Shown here: positions 9,323 to 17,475 of the stretch, one piece after another
Position numbering within the stretch: position 1 is the stretch's first letter
Layout: every line of letters starts with the position of its first letter
From: Gammaproteobacteria bacterium
Lineage (GTDB): Bacteria; Pseudomonadota; Gammaproteobacteria; JAJPIJ01
Length of the DNA: 64,000 nucleotides
Direction: 5' to 3'
Assembly (NCBI GenBank): GCA_021324815.1
Contig: JAJPIJ010000013.1
Span: forward strand, 1-64,000
Program-made: the position numbers and the translations under genes
The notes under the pieces: model-generated
Seen by the model: the letters and a program-made list of their open reading frames with translations, nothing else
Databases searched by the model: none
Told to the model about the DNA's origin: nothing

Positions 9323-10174
9323 ATGAAGAAGCTTTTGTTCCACCTGGATACCGATCCCATGCCGAGCGTATTCGACACCGTCGTCGCCCATGACGGCGGC
9401 GCCGACCACGTGCACGGCTACGGCGGCGTGACGCCGGAGAATTGCGTGCCGCTGGTGGCCGGCACCATCTTCACCCGCGGCGACAAGAAGTTCAGCGCCA
9501 TATTCGTCAGCGGCAGCAACATGCAGGCCGGCGAACGGCTGTTCGAGGCGATCAAAAAGCAGTTCTTCGGTGACTTCCGCGTCTCCATCATGCTCGACAG
9601 CAACGGCAGCAACACCACCGCCGCCGCCATGGTGGCGCAGATGGCCAAGGCCAGGCCGCTCGCCGGCAAGCGCGCCGTGGTGCTGGCCGGCACCGGCCCC
9701 GTCGGACAGCGCGCCGGCGTGATGATGGCGCGCGAGGGCGCCGAGGTCATCCTCACCTCGCGCAAACTGGACCGCGCGGAGGTCGCCTGCGAGGCGATGA
9801 ACAAGGCCTTCGGCGTCAAGCTCATGCCGATGGCGGTCAGCGACGAGGACTCCACGGCCAGGGCGCTGGCCGGCGCGCACCTCGTGCTCGCGACCGGCGC
9901 CGCCGGGGTGCAACTGCTGCCGGAAAAATTGTGGAGGGATCACCCGACGCTGGAGATGCTCTCCGACGCCAACGCCACGCCGCCGCTTGGCTTCGAGGGC
10001 ATCAAGGCCAAGGACAAGGGCGAGAACCGCCACGGCAAGCTGGTGTTCGGGGCGCTCGGCGTCGGCAACCTCAAGCTGGCGCTGCACCGCGCCTGCATCG
10101 GCAAGCTGTTCGAGGCCAGCAACCAGGTCTTCGACGCCACCGAGATTTATGCCATCGCCAAGACCATGGCATAA
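9323..10174 (+). CDS. mtdA: NAD(P)-dependent methylene-tetrahydrofolate/tetrahydromethanopterin dehydrogenase (MtdA-like)
   Basis: A 283-residue dehydrogenase whose N-terminus (KKLLFHLDTDPMPSVFD), HDGGADHVHGYGGVTPEN block and LDSNGSNTTAA motif match the MtdA family. A Rossmann fold follows (VVLAGTGPVGQRAG). MtdA oxidises methylene- to methenyl-H4F or -H4MPT. The strong GAGGAGG ribosome site fixes ATG 9323. A 7-codon reading frame at 9303-9326 overlaps it and is judged chance. No H4MPT-specific genes are visible, so the folate cofactor is the likelier partner. Confidence 0.88.
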   Translation: MKKLLFHLDTDPMPSVFDTVVAHDGGADHVHGYGGVTPENCVPLVAGTIFTRGDKKFSAIFVSGSNMQAGERLFEAIKKQFFGDFRVSIMLDSNGSNTTAAAMVAQMAKARPLAGKRAVVLAGTGPVGQRAGVMMAREGAEVILTSRKLDRAEVACEAMNKAFGVKLMPMAVSDEDSTARALAGAHLVLATGAAGVQLLPEKLWRDHPTLEMLSDANATPPLGFEGIKAKDKGENRHGKLVFGALGVGNLKLALHRACIGKLFEASNQVFDATEIYAIAKTMA

Positions 10175-10196
10175 AACAAGCGCCCAATCACAGCTT

Positions 10197-11282
10197 GTGC
10201 GCCGCTGCTTGCGATGCGGCACACTGGCCGTTGGCCTGTGGGCACTGAGTCATGCCCTGCCCGCTTGGGCGCTAGGTTCATTCGAGGATGGTCGTGCCGC
10301 CTATGCCGCCGGGGACTACGCCAGAGCCTTCAGCATCCTGAAGCCGCTGGCGGAGGCCGGCGACGCGCAGGCCGAACTGGCGCTGGCCGTCATGTACGAT
10401 CGCGGCGAGGGCGTCAGGAAAGACAACGCGGCGGCCCTCAACTGGTATAAAAAGGCCGCCGAAGCCGGCGTTCCGGTCGCGCAGCATGATCTGGGCTTGA
10501 AGTACTACAACGGTAACGGCGTGCCGAAGGATGCCGCCGAGGCGGTGAAGTGGTGGCGCATGGCCGCCGGCAACGGCGATGCGGACTCGCAGTACAACCT
10601 GGGCCTCATGTACACACGCGGCACCGGCGTGGCGCAGGATGATCAGGCCGCCATGCAGTGGTTCGAGAAGGCGGCGGCGCAGGGTCATGCGCTGGGCCAG
10701 TACAGCCTCGGCGCCGCTTATGCCCTGGGCAGGGGCACGCCGGTCGATTACCAGAAGGCCGCGGAATGGTTCCGCAAGTCCGCCGAACAGGGCACGCCGC
10801 AGGCGCAGTACAACCTGGGCGTGCTGCTGGAAGACGGCCGGGGTGTCGCGGCGGACCCGGCGGAAGCGAGGAAATGGTTCAAGCAGGCCGCGGCACACGG
10901 CCTGGAGGCCGCCAGACGGAAACTGGCGGCCGCATCCCCTGGCCGTTCCGCGGCGGGCGCGCAGGCGGCCGCTGGCCGGCCGGCGCCGCATGGCCAGGAC
11001 TGGATAGCCGCCCAGAACCCCGGGAGCTACACCATCCAGTTGATGGCGTCCGGCAGCGAGGGCAGCCTGGTCAGCCAGCTAAAGCGCGCCTCGCTGCCGG
11101 GTGAAGCGGCCTACTTCCTCAACACTCAAACCGTGCCGCCCATGTACACGGCGCTGTGCGGCGTGTACGCGAACTACGACGAGGCCGCGGCCGCGATGAG
11201 CCGCCTGCCGCCCGACCTCCAAAAGCAATCCCCCTGGGTGCGCAAGTTCGCCACCATACAGGCGCTCATCGGCAAACATTGA
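10197..11282 (+). CDS. Sel1-repeat protein with C-terminal SPOR-like domain
   Basis: Exported protein of about 361 residues. An N-terminal hydrophobic signal ends near LPAWALG. Then come about five 36-residue Sel1/TPR-like repeats (GDAQAELALAVMYDRGEGV, ADSQYNLGLMYTRGTGV and similar), and a C-terminal SPOR-like domain from SYTIQLMASGSEG to FATIQALIG. SPOR domains bind denuded septal peptidoglycan, so a cell-envelope or division role is inferred. No ATG occurs in frame before the signal. GTG 10197 is preferred over TTG 10209, and neither has a strong ribosome site. Confidence 0.75.
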   Translation: MRRCLRCGTLAVGLWALSHALPAWALGSFEDGRAAYAAGDYARAFSILKPLAEAGDAQAELALAVMYDRGEGVRKDNAAALNWYKKAAEAGVPVAQHDLGLKYYNGNGVPKDAAEAVKWWRMAAGNGDADSQYNLGLMYTRGTGVAQDDQAAMQWFEKAAAQGHALGQYSLGAAYALGRGTPVDYQKAAEWFRKSAEQGTPQAQYNLGVLLEDGRGVAADPAEARKWFKQAAAHGLEAARRKLAAASPGRSAAGAQAAAGRPAPHGQDWIAAQNPGSYTIQLMASGSEGSLVSQLKRASLPGEAAYFLNTQTVPPMYTALCGVYANYDEAAAAMSRLPPDLQKQSPWVRKFATIQALIGKH

Positions 11283-11306
11283 TGATCTTCCCGGCGCGGA
11301 ACACTC

Positions 11307-12041
11307 ATGGCCACCTTCTATGAAGTCCTGAACGCGCCGCCGGAGCGGCTGTTGAATCTGTTTTACATCGCCGCGCGGGGCCCGGAGAAGGAGGACCGCA
11401 AGCAGAAGATCAGGCGGGTGGCGGCGAAGCTCGGCCTGCGTTCGGCGCAGGTGGTCTGCGGCCTGGGCTTCAACCGGCACATCCGCAACCTGCCGGACAT
11501 CATCAACGCGCTCGGTTTCGAGAATTACGAACAACTGGCCGCCGACCGGAACTCCTATTTCATCAACGACCTCTACCAGCACCTGAGCATCGAGGACATC
11601 CTTGCCATCTACAAGGCCCTGAAGCACCAGTACGACCTGATTCCGGTCATCCAGTATCTGCTGACCGGCCGGCTGGCCAACATCGAAAAGCGCATCGACG
11701 CCACCGTCAACCCGCTGGTGATCGAGCGCTACAAGAAGGAGCTGCGCACCGTCTACGCCGAGGGCATCGCCCAGATCGACTTTGCCGAATCAAGGCTGAC
11801 CAACGTCCACAGCGGCTTCCGGGCCCTGATCAACGAGGTCGTCATCATGGTGGAGACCAAGCTCATGCCCATCGGCGACATTTTCTTCCGCGACTCCGTG
11901 CTGCCGGAGGAGAAGCGCAAGCTCATCAGCCGCGGGCTGGTGCCGGCCAATTTCGTCCATGACCGCCTCGATGACCCGGCCACCCCGGCCAAGGAGCGGG
12001 AAATGCTCCAGGACGTCCTGCCGCTGGTAGACAAGAAATGA
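11307..12041 (+). CDS. Uncharacterised protein, first of a tandem paralogous pair
   Basis: A 244-residue soluble-looking protein with no signal peptide or membrane segment. I do not recognise a family. It is mostly predicted helical and charged. It shares a colinear pattern with the next gene: N-terminal TFYEVL.AP.E.LLNLFY, VVCGLGFNRHIRNLPDI, HLSIEDILAIY, a central IEKRID..VNP segment, IDFAESRL, and IFFRDSVLPEEKRKLISRGLV. The two are therefore paralogues along their whole length. ATG 11307 follows the Sel1/SPOR gene by 24 bases. Confidence 0.8.
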   Translation: MATFYEVLNAPPERLLNLFYIAARGPEKEDRKQKIRRVAAKLGLRSAQVVCGLGFNRHIRNLPDIINALGFENYEQLAADRNSYFINDLYQHLSIEDILAIYKALKHQYDLIPVIQYLLTGRLANIEKRIDATVNPLVIERYKKELRTVYAEGIAQIDFAESRLTNVHSGFRALINEVVIMVETKLMPIGDIFFRDSVLPEEKRKLISRGLVPANFVHDRLDDPATPAKEREMLQDVLPLVDKK

Positions 12042-12124
12042 ATCAAACGGCTTCATGCCACGCGGGTTTGATAGAATGCACCAAGTCGATCACCCCCTGA
12101 ACGGGACGCCGCCTGGAGAATGCT

Positions 12125-12841
12125 GTGCCCACCTTTAAGGAAATCCTGACCGCCACGCCGGAGAAGCTGGTCAACTTCTTCTACAAGATCAAGCCGGCCC
12201 CGACCAGCGAATTTCTCGTCTGCATCGATTGGACCGCCACCCAGCTCGGGATCAACCACTGGCAGCTGGTCTGCTCGCTGGGCTTCAACCCCCACGCGCG
12301 CGATTTGACCGACATCATGGCCCTGCTCGGCATCACCTCGTTCAAGTCGCTGGCCATCCGCCGCAATGAACTGTTCGCCACCGACGCCTACGAGCACCTG
12401 CCCATCGACAACGTGCTGGACATCTACACCCACGCCACCCACGACGCCGAATTCACCAGGGCCATCCAGGAGGCCATCCCGCGCCGGCTGGAGCTCATCG
12501 AGAAATCCATCGGCAACAGCGGCAATCCGGCGCTCGAAATCAGCTACCGCATGGAGGTGCACGCCATCTACAACGGCGCGCTGGTGGGCAAGGAATTCGC
12601 CGAGAAGCGCCTCGGCAGCGCCGCGCTCGGCCCCTGCCGGCTGGTGGCCGGCGAAGTGGACGTCATCGTCGACAACAATCTGCTGCCGGCGTCCAATATT
12701 TTTTTCATGGACACCGTCCTCGGCGGGGAGAAGCGCGGCCTCGTGGAGCGCGGGCTGGTGACGAAGGACATGATCAGGAACCGCCTGGAGAACGCCGCCC
12801 TCCCGGAGGAGGAGCAGAAGGTGCTTTCCGCACTGGTCTGA
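12125..12841 (+). CDS. Uncharacterised protein, second of the tandem paralogous pair
   Basis: A 238-residue paralogue of the preceding product: TFKEILTATPEKLVNFFY, LVCSLGFNPHARDLTDI, HLPIDNVLDIY, IEKSIGNSGNP, EFAEKRL, IFFMDTVLGGEKRGLVERGLV and a helical C-terminus line up in order. The start is GTG 12125, with GGAG at normal spacing. An ATG at 12120 is out of frame. No signal peptide, membrane span or catalytic motif is visible. The 83-base gap between the paralogues contains a TAGAAT hexamer that could be a -10 element. Confidence 0.8.
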   Translation: MPTFKEILTATPEKLVNFFYKIKPAPTSEFLVCIDWTATQLGINHWQLVCSLGFNPHARDLTDIMALLGITSFKSLAIRRNELFATDAYEHLPIDNVLDIYTHATHDAEFTRAIQEAIPRRLELIEKSIGNSGNPALEISYRMEVHAIYNGALVGKEFAEKRLGSAALGPCRLVAGEVDVIVDNNLLPASNIFFMDTVLGGEKRGLVERGLVTKDMIRNRLENAALPEEEQKVLSALV

Positions 12842-12862
12842 GCGCGCGCCGGCGCGGCGGCC

Positions 12863-13246
12863 ATGGATCAACTCACCTTTCAAAAATCGTGGATCGACAG
12901 CCTGCGGCGGCTGTGGGGCGAATTCCGCGATGATCTCAAACTGGGTGAATTGCTGGCGCTGCTGGCGGTCGCCACCCATGCCGACGCCACGGTGGAGCAA
13001 CTGGCGGCGTACACCGGCATTGACGTCCGCCTGTTGAACGATTATCTGCGCGCGCTGGGTCCGCCGGGCCGCTGGTGGCAGCGCCGGCATGGTTTGATCC
13101 AGCCCCGGATTTCCGATGATCAGCCGCCGCAAACCCGCTACGGCGTGACCATGAAGGGCGCGCTCGTGGTCCGATCGATTTACATGCTCGCGCGCCTTGA
13201 CGATCAGCCGCCCGCCCCGACCGAATCCGCCCGCTGGCGCTTCTAA
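12863..13246 (+). CDS. Predicted winged-helix protein, function unknown
   Basis: A 127-residue protein that follows the paralogous pair by 21 bases on the same strand. Residues 30-110 look like a winged helix-turn-helix: LLALLAVATHADATVEQLAA, TGIDVRLLNDYLRAL as recognition region, then a wing around QPRISDDQPPQTRYGVT and a C-terminal helix. It could bind DNA or use the fold for protein contacts with the two paralogues. No family name can be assigned by eye. Context alone suggests a three-gene unit. Confidence 0.65.
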   Translation: MDQLTFQKSWIDSLRRLWGEFRDDLKLGELLALLAVATHADATVEQLAAYTGIDVRLLNDYLRALGPPGRWWQRRHGLIQPRISDDQPPQTRYGVTMKGALVVRSIYMLARLDDQPPAPTESARWRF

Positions 13247-13297
13247 CCCCCTCCGCTGCGCACAGTCCCCCCTGGAGGGGGAAGGGGTTTCACCGAC

Positions 13298-13383
13298 GCA
13301 CTCCCTCCCCCTCGTGGGAGAGGGTGGGGGCTCCATCAACGCACTCCCTCTCCCCTCGCGGGAGAGGGTGGGGGTGAGGGGGG
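13298..13383. repeat. Two copies of a GAGAGGGTGGGGG-type intergenic repeat
   Basis: Two related units, 13298-13330 and 13341-13383, both begin GCACTCCCTC and end in GGGAGAGGGTGGGGG. The second forms a clear stem of CCCTCTCCC against GGGAGAGGG. This resembles the interspersed repeats found between convergent or adjacent genes in many proteobacteria. It fills most of the spacer between the winged-helix gene and tpx. Confidence 0.7.
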
Positions 13384-13466
13384 CACCTTTAAGAGAAGTG
13401 CCGGGTTTCCACCAGCCCGCGAAGGGTGGATAATAAAATTCCAAGCAAGAAACAGGGAGCACGCAC

Positions 13467-13964
13467 ATGGCTACCGTCACGTTAAAGGGCAACCCCGTCA
13501 AAACCAACGGTAATCTTCCCAGGGTCGGCAGCACGGCGCCGGATTTCACGCTCGTGGACGGCGATCTCAACAACGTCTCGCTCAAAAACTTCGCCGGCAA
13601 GAGCAAGATCCTGAACATCGTCCCGAGCCTCGACACGCCGACCTGCCAAACCTCCACGCGCAAGTTCAACGAATCGGCCGCCAAACTGCCCAACACCGTG
13701 GTGCTCGTCATCTCCGCCGATCTGCCCTTCGCCCAGAAGCGCTTCTGCGAGACCGAGGGGTTGAAGAACGTGCATCCGCTGGCCATGATGCGCTCGCGCA
13801 ATTTCGCCAAGGATTACGGCGTGCTGATCGAGGACGGCCCGCTCGCCGGGATCACCGCGCGCGCCGTGGTGGTGCTCGACGCCAGCAACAAGGTCAAGTA
13901 CACCGAGCTGGTGCCGGAGATCGCCAACGAGCCCAACTACGCCGCCGCCCTCGCGGCGTTATAG
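13467..13964 (+). CDS. tpx: Thiol peroxidase (2-Cys peroxiredoxin Tpx)
   Basis: Reduces hydrogen and alkyl peroxides using thioredoxin. The 165-residue product has the peroxidatic cysteine C60 in [16 protein letters not shown] and the resolving cysteine C94 in KRFCETEG, the same arrangement as E. coli Tpx (C61 and C95). AGGGAG precedes ATG 13467. It lies alone between repeats and a convergent small gene. Confidence 0.95.
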   Translation: MATVTLKGNPVKTNGNLPRVGSTAPDFTLVDGDLNNVSLKNFAGKSKILNIVPSLDTPTCQTSTRKFNESAAKLPNTVVLVISADLPFAQKRFCETEGLKNVHPLAMMRSRNFAKDYGVLIEDGPLAGITARAVVVLDASNKVKYTELVPEIANEPNYAAALAAL

Positions 13965-14002
13965 TAATTCCGCAGGGGCGCGCCCCGATTTTTGAAATAA
14001 AA

Positions 14003-14021
14003 ACCCCGTCGGGGGCGGGGT
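14003..14021 (-). terminator. Intrinsic terminator for the minus-strand gene at 14075
   Basis: Read on the minus strand, ACCCCG pairs with CGGGGT around a 7-base C/G-rich loop. A TTTTTATTT run follows at 13995-14003. This is a standard rho-independent terminator 54 bases beyond the stop of the small secreted-protein gene. It may also serve tpx from the other side, although no T run follows in that direction. Confidence 0.7.
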
Positions 14022-14074
14022 CAAAGGTGGATTTCAACTTGACCGGTCAACGGCCAGTTAAAATTGCGGCGCAA

Positions 14075-14380
14075 TTACTTGTTGGAGCCTTTGTGGCGGC
14101 CATGATGAGCGGCCAGATCGGTCTCCTGTTGCTCCAGCGTGTCCTTGCCGGCCTGGTTGTGTTCCAGACCTTCCGCATTCATCCGATCCTCGGCCCTGTC
14201 CAATCCCTGATCACGGTCGGCGGCATTCGGGCCGTTGGTGTTGCCCAGCCCTTGCGTGCTGATGTGACCGGCGGACATCTCGCCCGCGTGTGACATGCCG
14301 CCACCACCATGGACGGCCATGACGACGGGGCTGGTCACCGCCAACTGGACACCGAGCAAATAAGCGATGTGTTTCCGCAT
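14075..14380 (-). CDS. Small secreted His/Gly-rich protein, unknown function
   Basis: A 101-residue product starting with a short signal peptide (MRKHIAYLLGVQLAVTSPV). A hydrophilic mature region follows, with AADRDQGLDRAEDRMN and a C-terminal HHGRHKG tail. The GPNAADRDQGLDRAEDR segment is reminiscent of small exported proteins in other proteobacteria, but no function is known to me. The gene is supported by a GGAGG ribosome site 8 bases before ATG 14380 and by a terminator at 14003-14021. Confidence 0.7.
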   Translation of the reverse strand: MRKHIAYLLGVQLAVTSPVVMAVHGGGGMSHAGEMSAGHISTQGLGNTNGPNAADRDQGLDRAEDRMNAEGLEHNQAGKDTLEQQETDLAAHHGRHKGSNK

Positions 14381-14855
14381 GTTCCATTCCTCCGTTCTCT
14401 ATGGGGACGACAAGTCAGCGTCCCTGCTTTTCATGGCGATCCTTCGCCGCACCTTCTCAATAAATTGGTTGCGATCGTTCCTCGATAAGTTTTTGTGCGT
14501 GCCTCGAGATTGCATGAACGGATTCGCATTTTCGCGAGGCTGAACATGTGCGATCGACCTTTCTACGCGGTCCCGCCGGAGGGCGGTTTGGCCCTTCTAT
14601 CCACTTGTCGTGACGGCCCCCTGAATAATCAGTGGTTGAAATCGTCGGCTTACCCCGCTAGATTCGGGGTTCTGACCCTGGGTGTTCGTGGCAAGCAGCC
14701 GTTAAAAACAGTCTGGAAGTGCCGTGGTCAAGGCGGTCCGGTCAGCAACAACTATTAATACAGCTCGTTTTCGGCATTGCCGGTCCACCCTGCGCTTCCG
14801 AAGGGATTGCGCGCACGTGACCCGACCCATGCGAAATTCAGAGGTATCGGCGACG
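14381..14855. other. Intergenic region without a supported gene
   Basis: About 475 bases between the small secreted-protein gene and otsB. An 87-codon open frame at 14495-14758 has no ribosome site, no recognisable motif and an atypical composition, so I do not call it a gene. The region is less GC-rich than its surroundings. It should hold the promoters for both divergent neighbours, but I could not fix a promoter with confidence. Confidence 0.5.
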
Positions 14856-15671
14856 ATGATCGAGGAATCCACCCCTGCGGGAGGGCGGAAATTCGACGCC
14901 TTCTTCGAGTCGCTGCAGGCTGCGCCCAAGCGCGTGCTCATGCTGGATTACGACGGCACGCTGGCGCCGTTCCGGCTGGAACCGCACAAGGCGGTGCCCT
15001 ATCCGGGCGTGTGCGAAATGCTCGATCGGGTTCTCGATGACGGCGGCACGCGGCTCGCGATCATCAGCGGCCGGTGGATCCGCGACTTGATCCCGTTGCT
15101 GACCCTGAAGCGCATGCCCGAATTGTGGGGCTCGCATGGGCGCGAGAGGTTGTGGCCGGACGGGCAGTATGAATTCGCGGAAATATCACCGGAGTCCACG
15201 CTCGCGCTGTTCAGGGCGGACGCCTGGGAGGGCTGGATCAGACTGTCGGGAGGACGCGTGGAGCGCAAGCCCGGCGGTCTCGCCATACATTGGCGCGGCC
15301 TCACCGGCGCGCGGATCGATCAAATCCGCGACCGCGTCCTCAGGGAATGGGGGGGGATCGAATCATGGGGCGGCCTGGACCTTCGCGATTTCGACGGCGG
15401 GATGGAATTGGTGGCGCGCGGCTGCTCCAAGGCCACGGCGGTGGATACCATACTTGCGGAGTCCGGGCCCGGCACGGTGGCGGCGTACCTGGGCGACGAT
15501 CTGACCGATGAGGACGCGCTGGCGGCGTTGCAGGGGCGCGGGCTCGGCGTGCTGGTGTCCGATGCGCCTCACCGCACCGCCGCCGACGTCTGGCTCCGTC
15601 CGCCCCAGGGGGTGCGGGATTTTCTCGCGCGGTGGCTGCGGACATTACAGGGCGGAGAAATGAATTCATGA
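14856..15671 (+). CDS. otsB: Trehalose-6-phosphate phosphatase
   Basis: Dephosphorylates trehalose-6-phosphate to trehalose. The 271-residue HAD-family product has LMLDYDGTLAPF (nucleophile and acid Asp), the IISGR motif with WIRDL, GSHGRERLWP, and YLGDDLTDEDAL. ATG 14856 has GAGG 11 bases upstream. An in-frame ATG at 14829 would add 9 residues. It is the first gene of an otsB-GH15-otsA unit on the plus strand. Confidence 0.92.
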   Translation: MIEESTPAGGRKFDAFFESLQAAPKRVLMLDYDGTLAPFRLEPHKAVPYPGVCEMLDRVLDDGGTRLAIISGRWIRDLIPLLTLKRMPELWGSHGRERLWPDGQYEFAEISPESTLALFRADAWEGWIRLSGGRVERKPGGLAIHWRGLTGARIDQIRDRVLREWGGIESWGGLDLRDFDGGMELVARGCSKATAVDTILAESGPGTVAAYLGDDLTDEDALAALQGRGLGVLVSDAPHRTAADVWLRPPQGVRDFLARWLRTLQGGEMNS

Positions 15672-15690
15672 CCGGCGCCGGCGGGGCGAC

Positions 15691-17475
15691 ATGGAACATC
15701 TGAACCTCGGATTAATCGGCAACTGCAGCATCTCCGCATTGGTCGACCCGCGGGCGCGGATTGTGTGGTCCTGCATGCCCCGTTTCGACGGCGATCCGGT
15801 GTTCTGCGCCCTGCTCCGCAAAAACACGCGGGAGCACCAGGGCGTGTTTGCCATCGATCTGCAGAATCTTGCGCGCGCCGAACAACGCTACCTGCGCAAC
15901 ACCGCCATCCTCGTCACCACGATGTACGACGACCATGGCGGCATCGTCGAGGTTACCGATTTCGCGCCGCGGTTCCGGTACCTCGGACGCATGTACTACC
16001 CCATGACGCTGGTGCGGCGGATCCGGCGGCTTGCCGGCAGGCCGATGATCACGGTGCGGCTGGCGCCGGCCTTTGATTACGGCGCGGGCAAACCCACTCT
16101 CACCTTCGGCAGTCACCACATCCGCTACATCGCGCCGGAACTGGTGCTGAGACTGACCACCGACCTCTCCATCACCGCCATCCTTGAACAATCCCCCTTT
16201 CTTGTCGACCAGGACATCACGCTCATACTCGGCCCGGACGAATCGGTGCCGGACTCGGTCGGCGAGTTGGGCCTGCGCTGGTTCGGCGAGACGCGGGGTT
16301 ACTGGCAGGAATGGGTGCGTTTTCTGGGCATCCCCTTCGAGTGGCAGCAGGCGGTGATTCGGGCCGCCATCACCCTGAAGCTCAGCGCCTTCGACGACAC
16401 CGGCGCCATCGTCGCAGCCATGACCACCTCCCTGCCCGAGGCGCCGGACAGCGGACGCAACTGGGACTACCGTTACTGCTGGCTGCGCGACAGCTATTTT
16501 GCCGTCTGCGCTCTGAACCGCCTGGGGGCCACCCGTTCGATGGAGCGCTACCTGCACTACATCATCAATATCGCCGCCAACGCCGACGGCGGCCGCCTGC
16601 AGCCGGTGTACAGGATCAGCGGCCGGCCCGACATGAATGAGACGGTGGTGCCGGCGTTGGATGGATTCCGGGGCATGGGGCCGGTGCGCACCGGCAACGC
16701 CGCCTACCGGCAGTCGCAGAACGATGTCTACGGCTCGGTCGTCCTGGCGGCGACCCACACGTTTTTCGATCACCGGCTCGATCGGCCGGGCGACGAGGCG
16801 CTGTTCACGCGCCTCGAGGCGCTGGGCGAGATGGCGAGGCGCGTCTTCGAGCAACCGGACGCGGGGATATGGGAACTGCGCAACGAGGTGCGGATACACA
16901 CCTTTTCCAGCGTCATGTGCTGGGTCGCCTGCGACCGGCTGGCGAGGATTGCGCGACATCTGCGGCTCGATGATCGCGCCGCCTACTGGCGGGGACACGC
17001 CGAGGCCATGCACGCGGTGATCTGCAACCGCGCCTGGGATAAAAATCAGAACACCTTCGTCGAGAGTTTCGGCGGACGGGAACTCGATGCCAGTCTCCTG
17101 CTCTTGTACGAATTGGGATTCCTGGCCGCGGATGATCCGCGTTTTGCATCCACCGTGAATGCCGTCGAGCGCAACCTGAAAAAGGGCGATTTCATCTTTC
17201 GTTACACGCAGAAGGATGATTTTGGACGACCGGAGACGGCGTTCATCATCTGCACCTTCTGGTACATCGACGCCCTGGCGGCGCTGGGCCGCAGGGAGGA
17301 GGCCCGAGCGCTGTTCGAGACGCTGCTCGCCATCCGCAATCCGCTCGGCCTGTTGTCGGAGGATGTCCATCCCGCAACCCGCGGGCTGTGGGGAAACTTT
17401 CCCCAAACGTACAGCATGGTCGGGCTGATCAACTCGGCAATCCGGCTCAGCCAGAGCTGGGAGGAGGCAACATGA
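15691..17475 (+). CDS. Glycoside hydrolase family 15 protein (trehalase/glucoamylase-like)
   Basis: A 594-residue protein with the N-terminal beta domain seen in GH15 trehalase-like enzymes (LGLIGNCSISALVDPRARIV). The (alpha/alpha)6 catalytic domain carries WDYRYCWLRDSYF, PVRTGNAAYRQSQNDVYGS and GLLSEDVHPATRGLWGNFPQ. Where many GH15 enzymes read LEG and DVYGE, this one reads LDG and DVYGS. The final Glu motif is kept. It sits between otsB and otsA, so a role in trehalose or related glucoside turnover is inferred. It overlaps otsA by the ATGA junction at 17472-17475. No signal peptide is seen. Confidence 0.88.
   Translation: MEHLNLGLIGNCSISALVDPRARIVWSCMPRFDGDPVFCALLRKNTREHQGVFAIDLQNLARAEQRYLRNTAILVTTMYDDHGGIVEVTDFAPRFRYLGRMYYPMTLVRRIRRLAGRPMITVRLAPAFDYGAGKPTLTFGSHHIRYIAPELVLRLTTDLSITAILEQSPFLVDQDITLILGPDESVPDSVGELGLRWFGETRGYWQEWVRFLGIPFEWQQAVIRAAITLKLSAFDDTGAIVAAMTTSLPEAPDSGRNWDYRYCWLRDSYFAVCALNRLGATRSMERYLHYIINIAANADGGRLQPVYRISGRPDMNETVVPALDGFRGMGPVRTGNAAYRQSQNDVYGSVVLAATHTFFDHRLDRPGDEALFTRLEALGEMARRVFEQPDAGIWELRNEVRIHTFSSVMCWVACDRLARIARHLRLDDRAAYWRGHAEAMHAVICNRAWDKNQNTFVESFGGRELDASLLLLYELGFLAADDPRFASTVNAVERNLKKGDFIFRYTQKDDFGRPETAFIICTFWYIDALAALGRREEARALFETLLAIRNPLGLLSEDVHPATRGLWGNFPQTYSMVGLINSAIRLSQSWEEAT

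Noticed and set aside
9303-9326. Seven-codon leader frame overlapping the mtdA-like start
   Set aside because: Its codons mainly spell out the GAGGAGG ribosome site. No sign of an attenuator structure.
14495-14758. 87-codon frame in the spacer before otsB
   Set aside because: No ribosome site, no motif, atypical composition. Not enough to call a gene.
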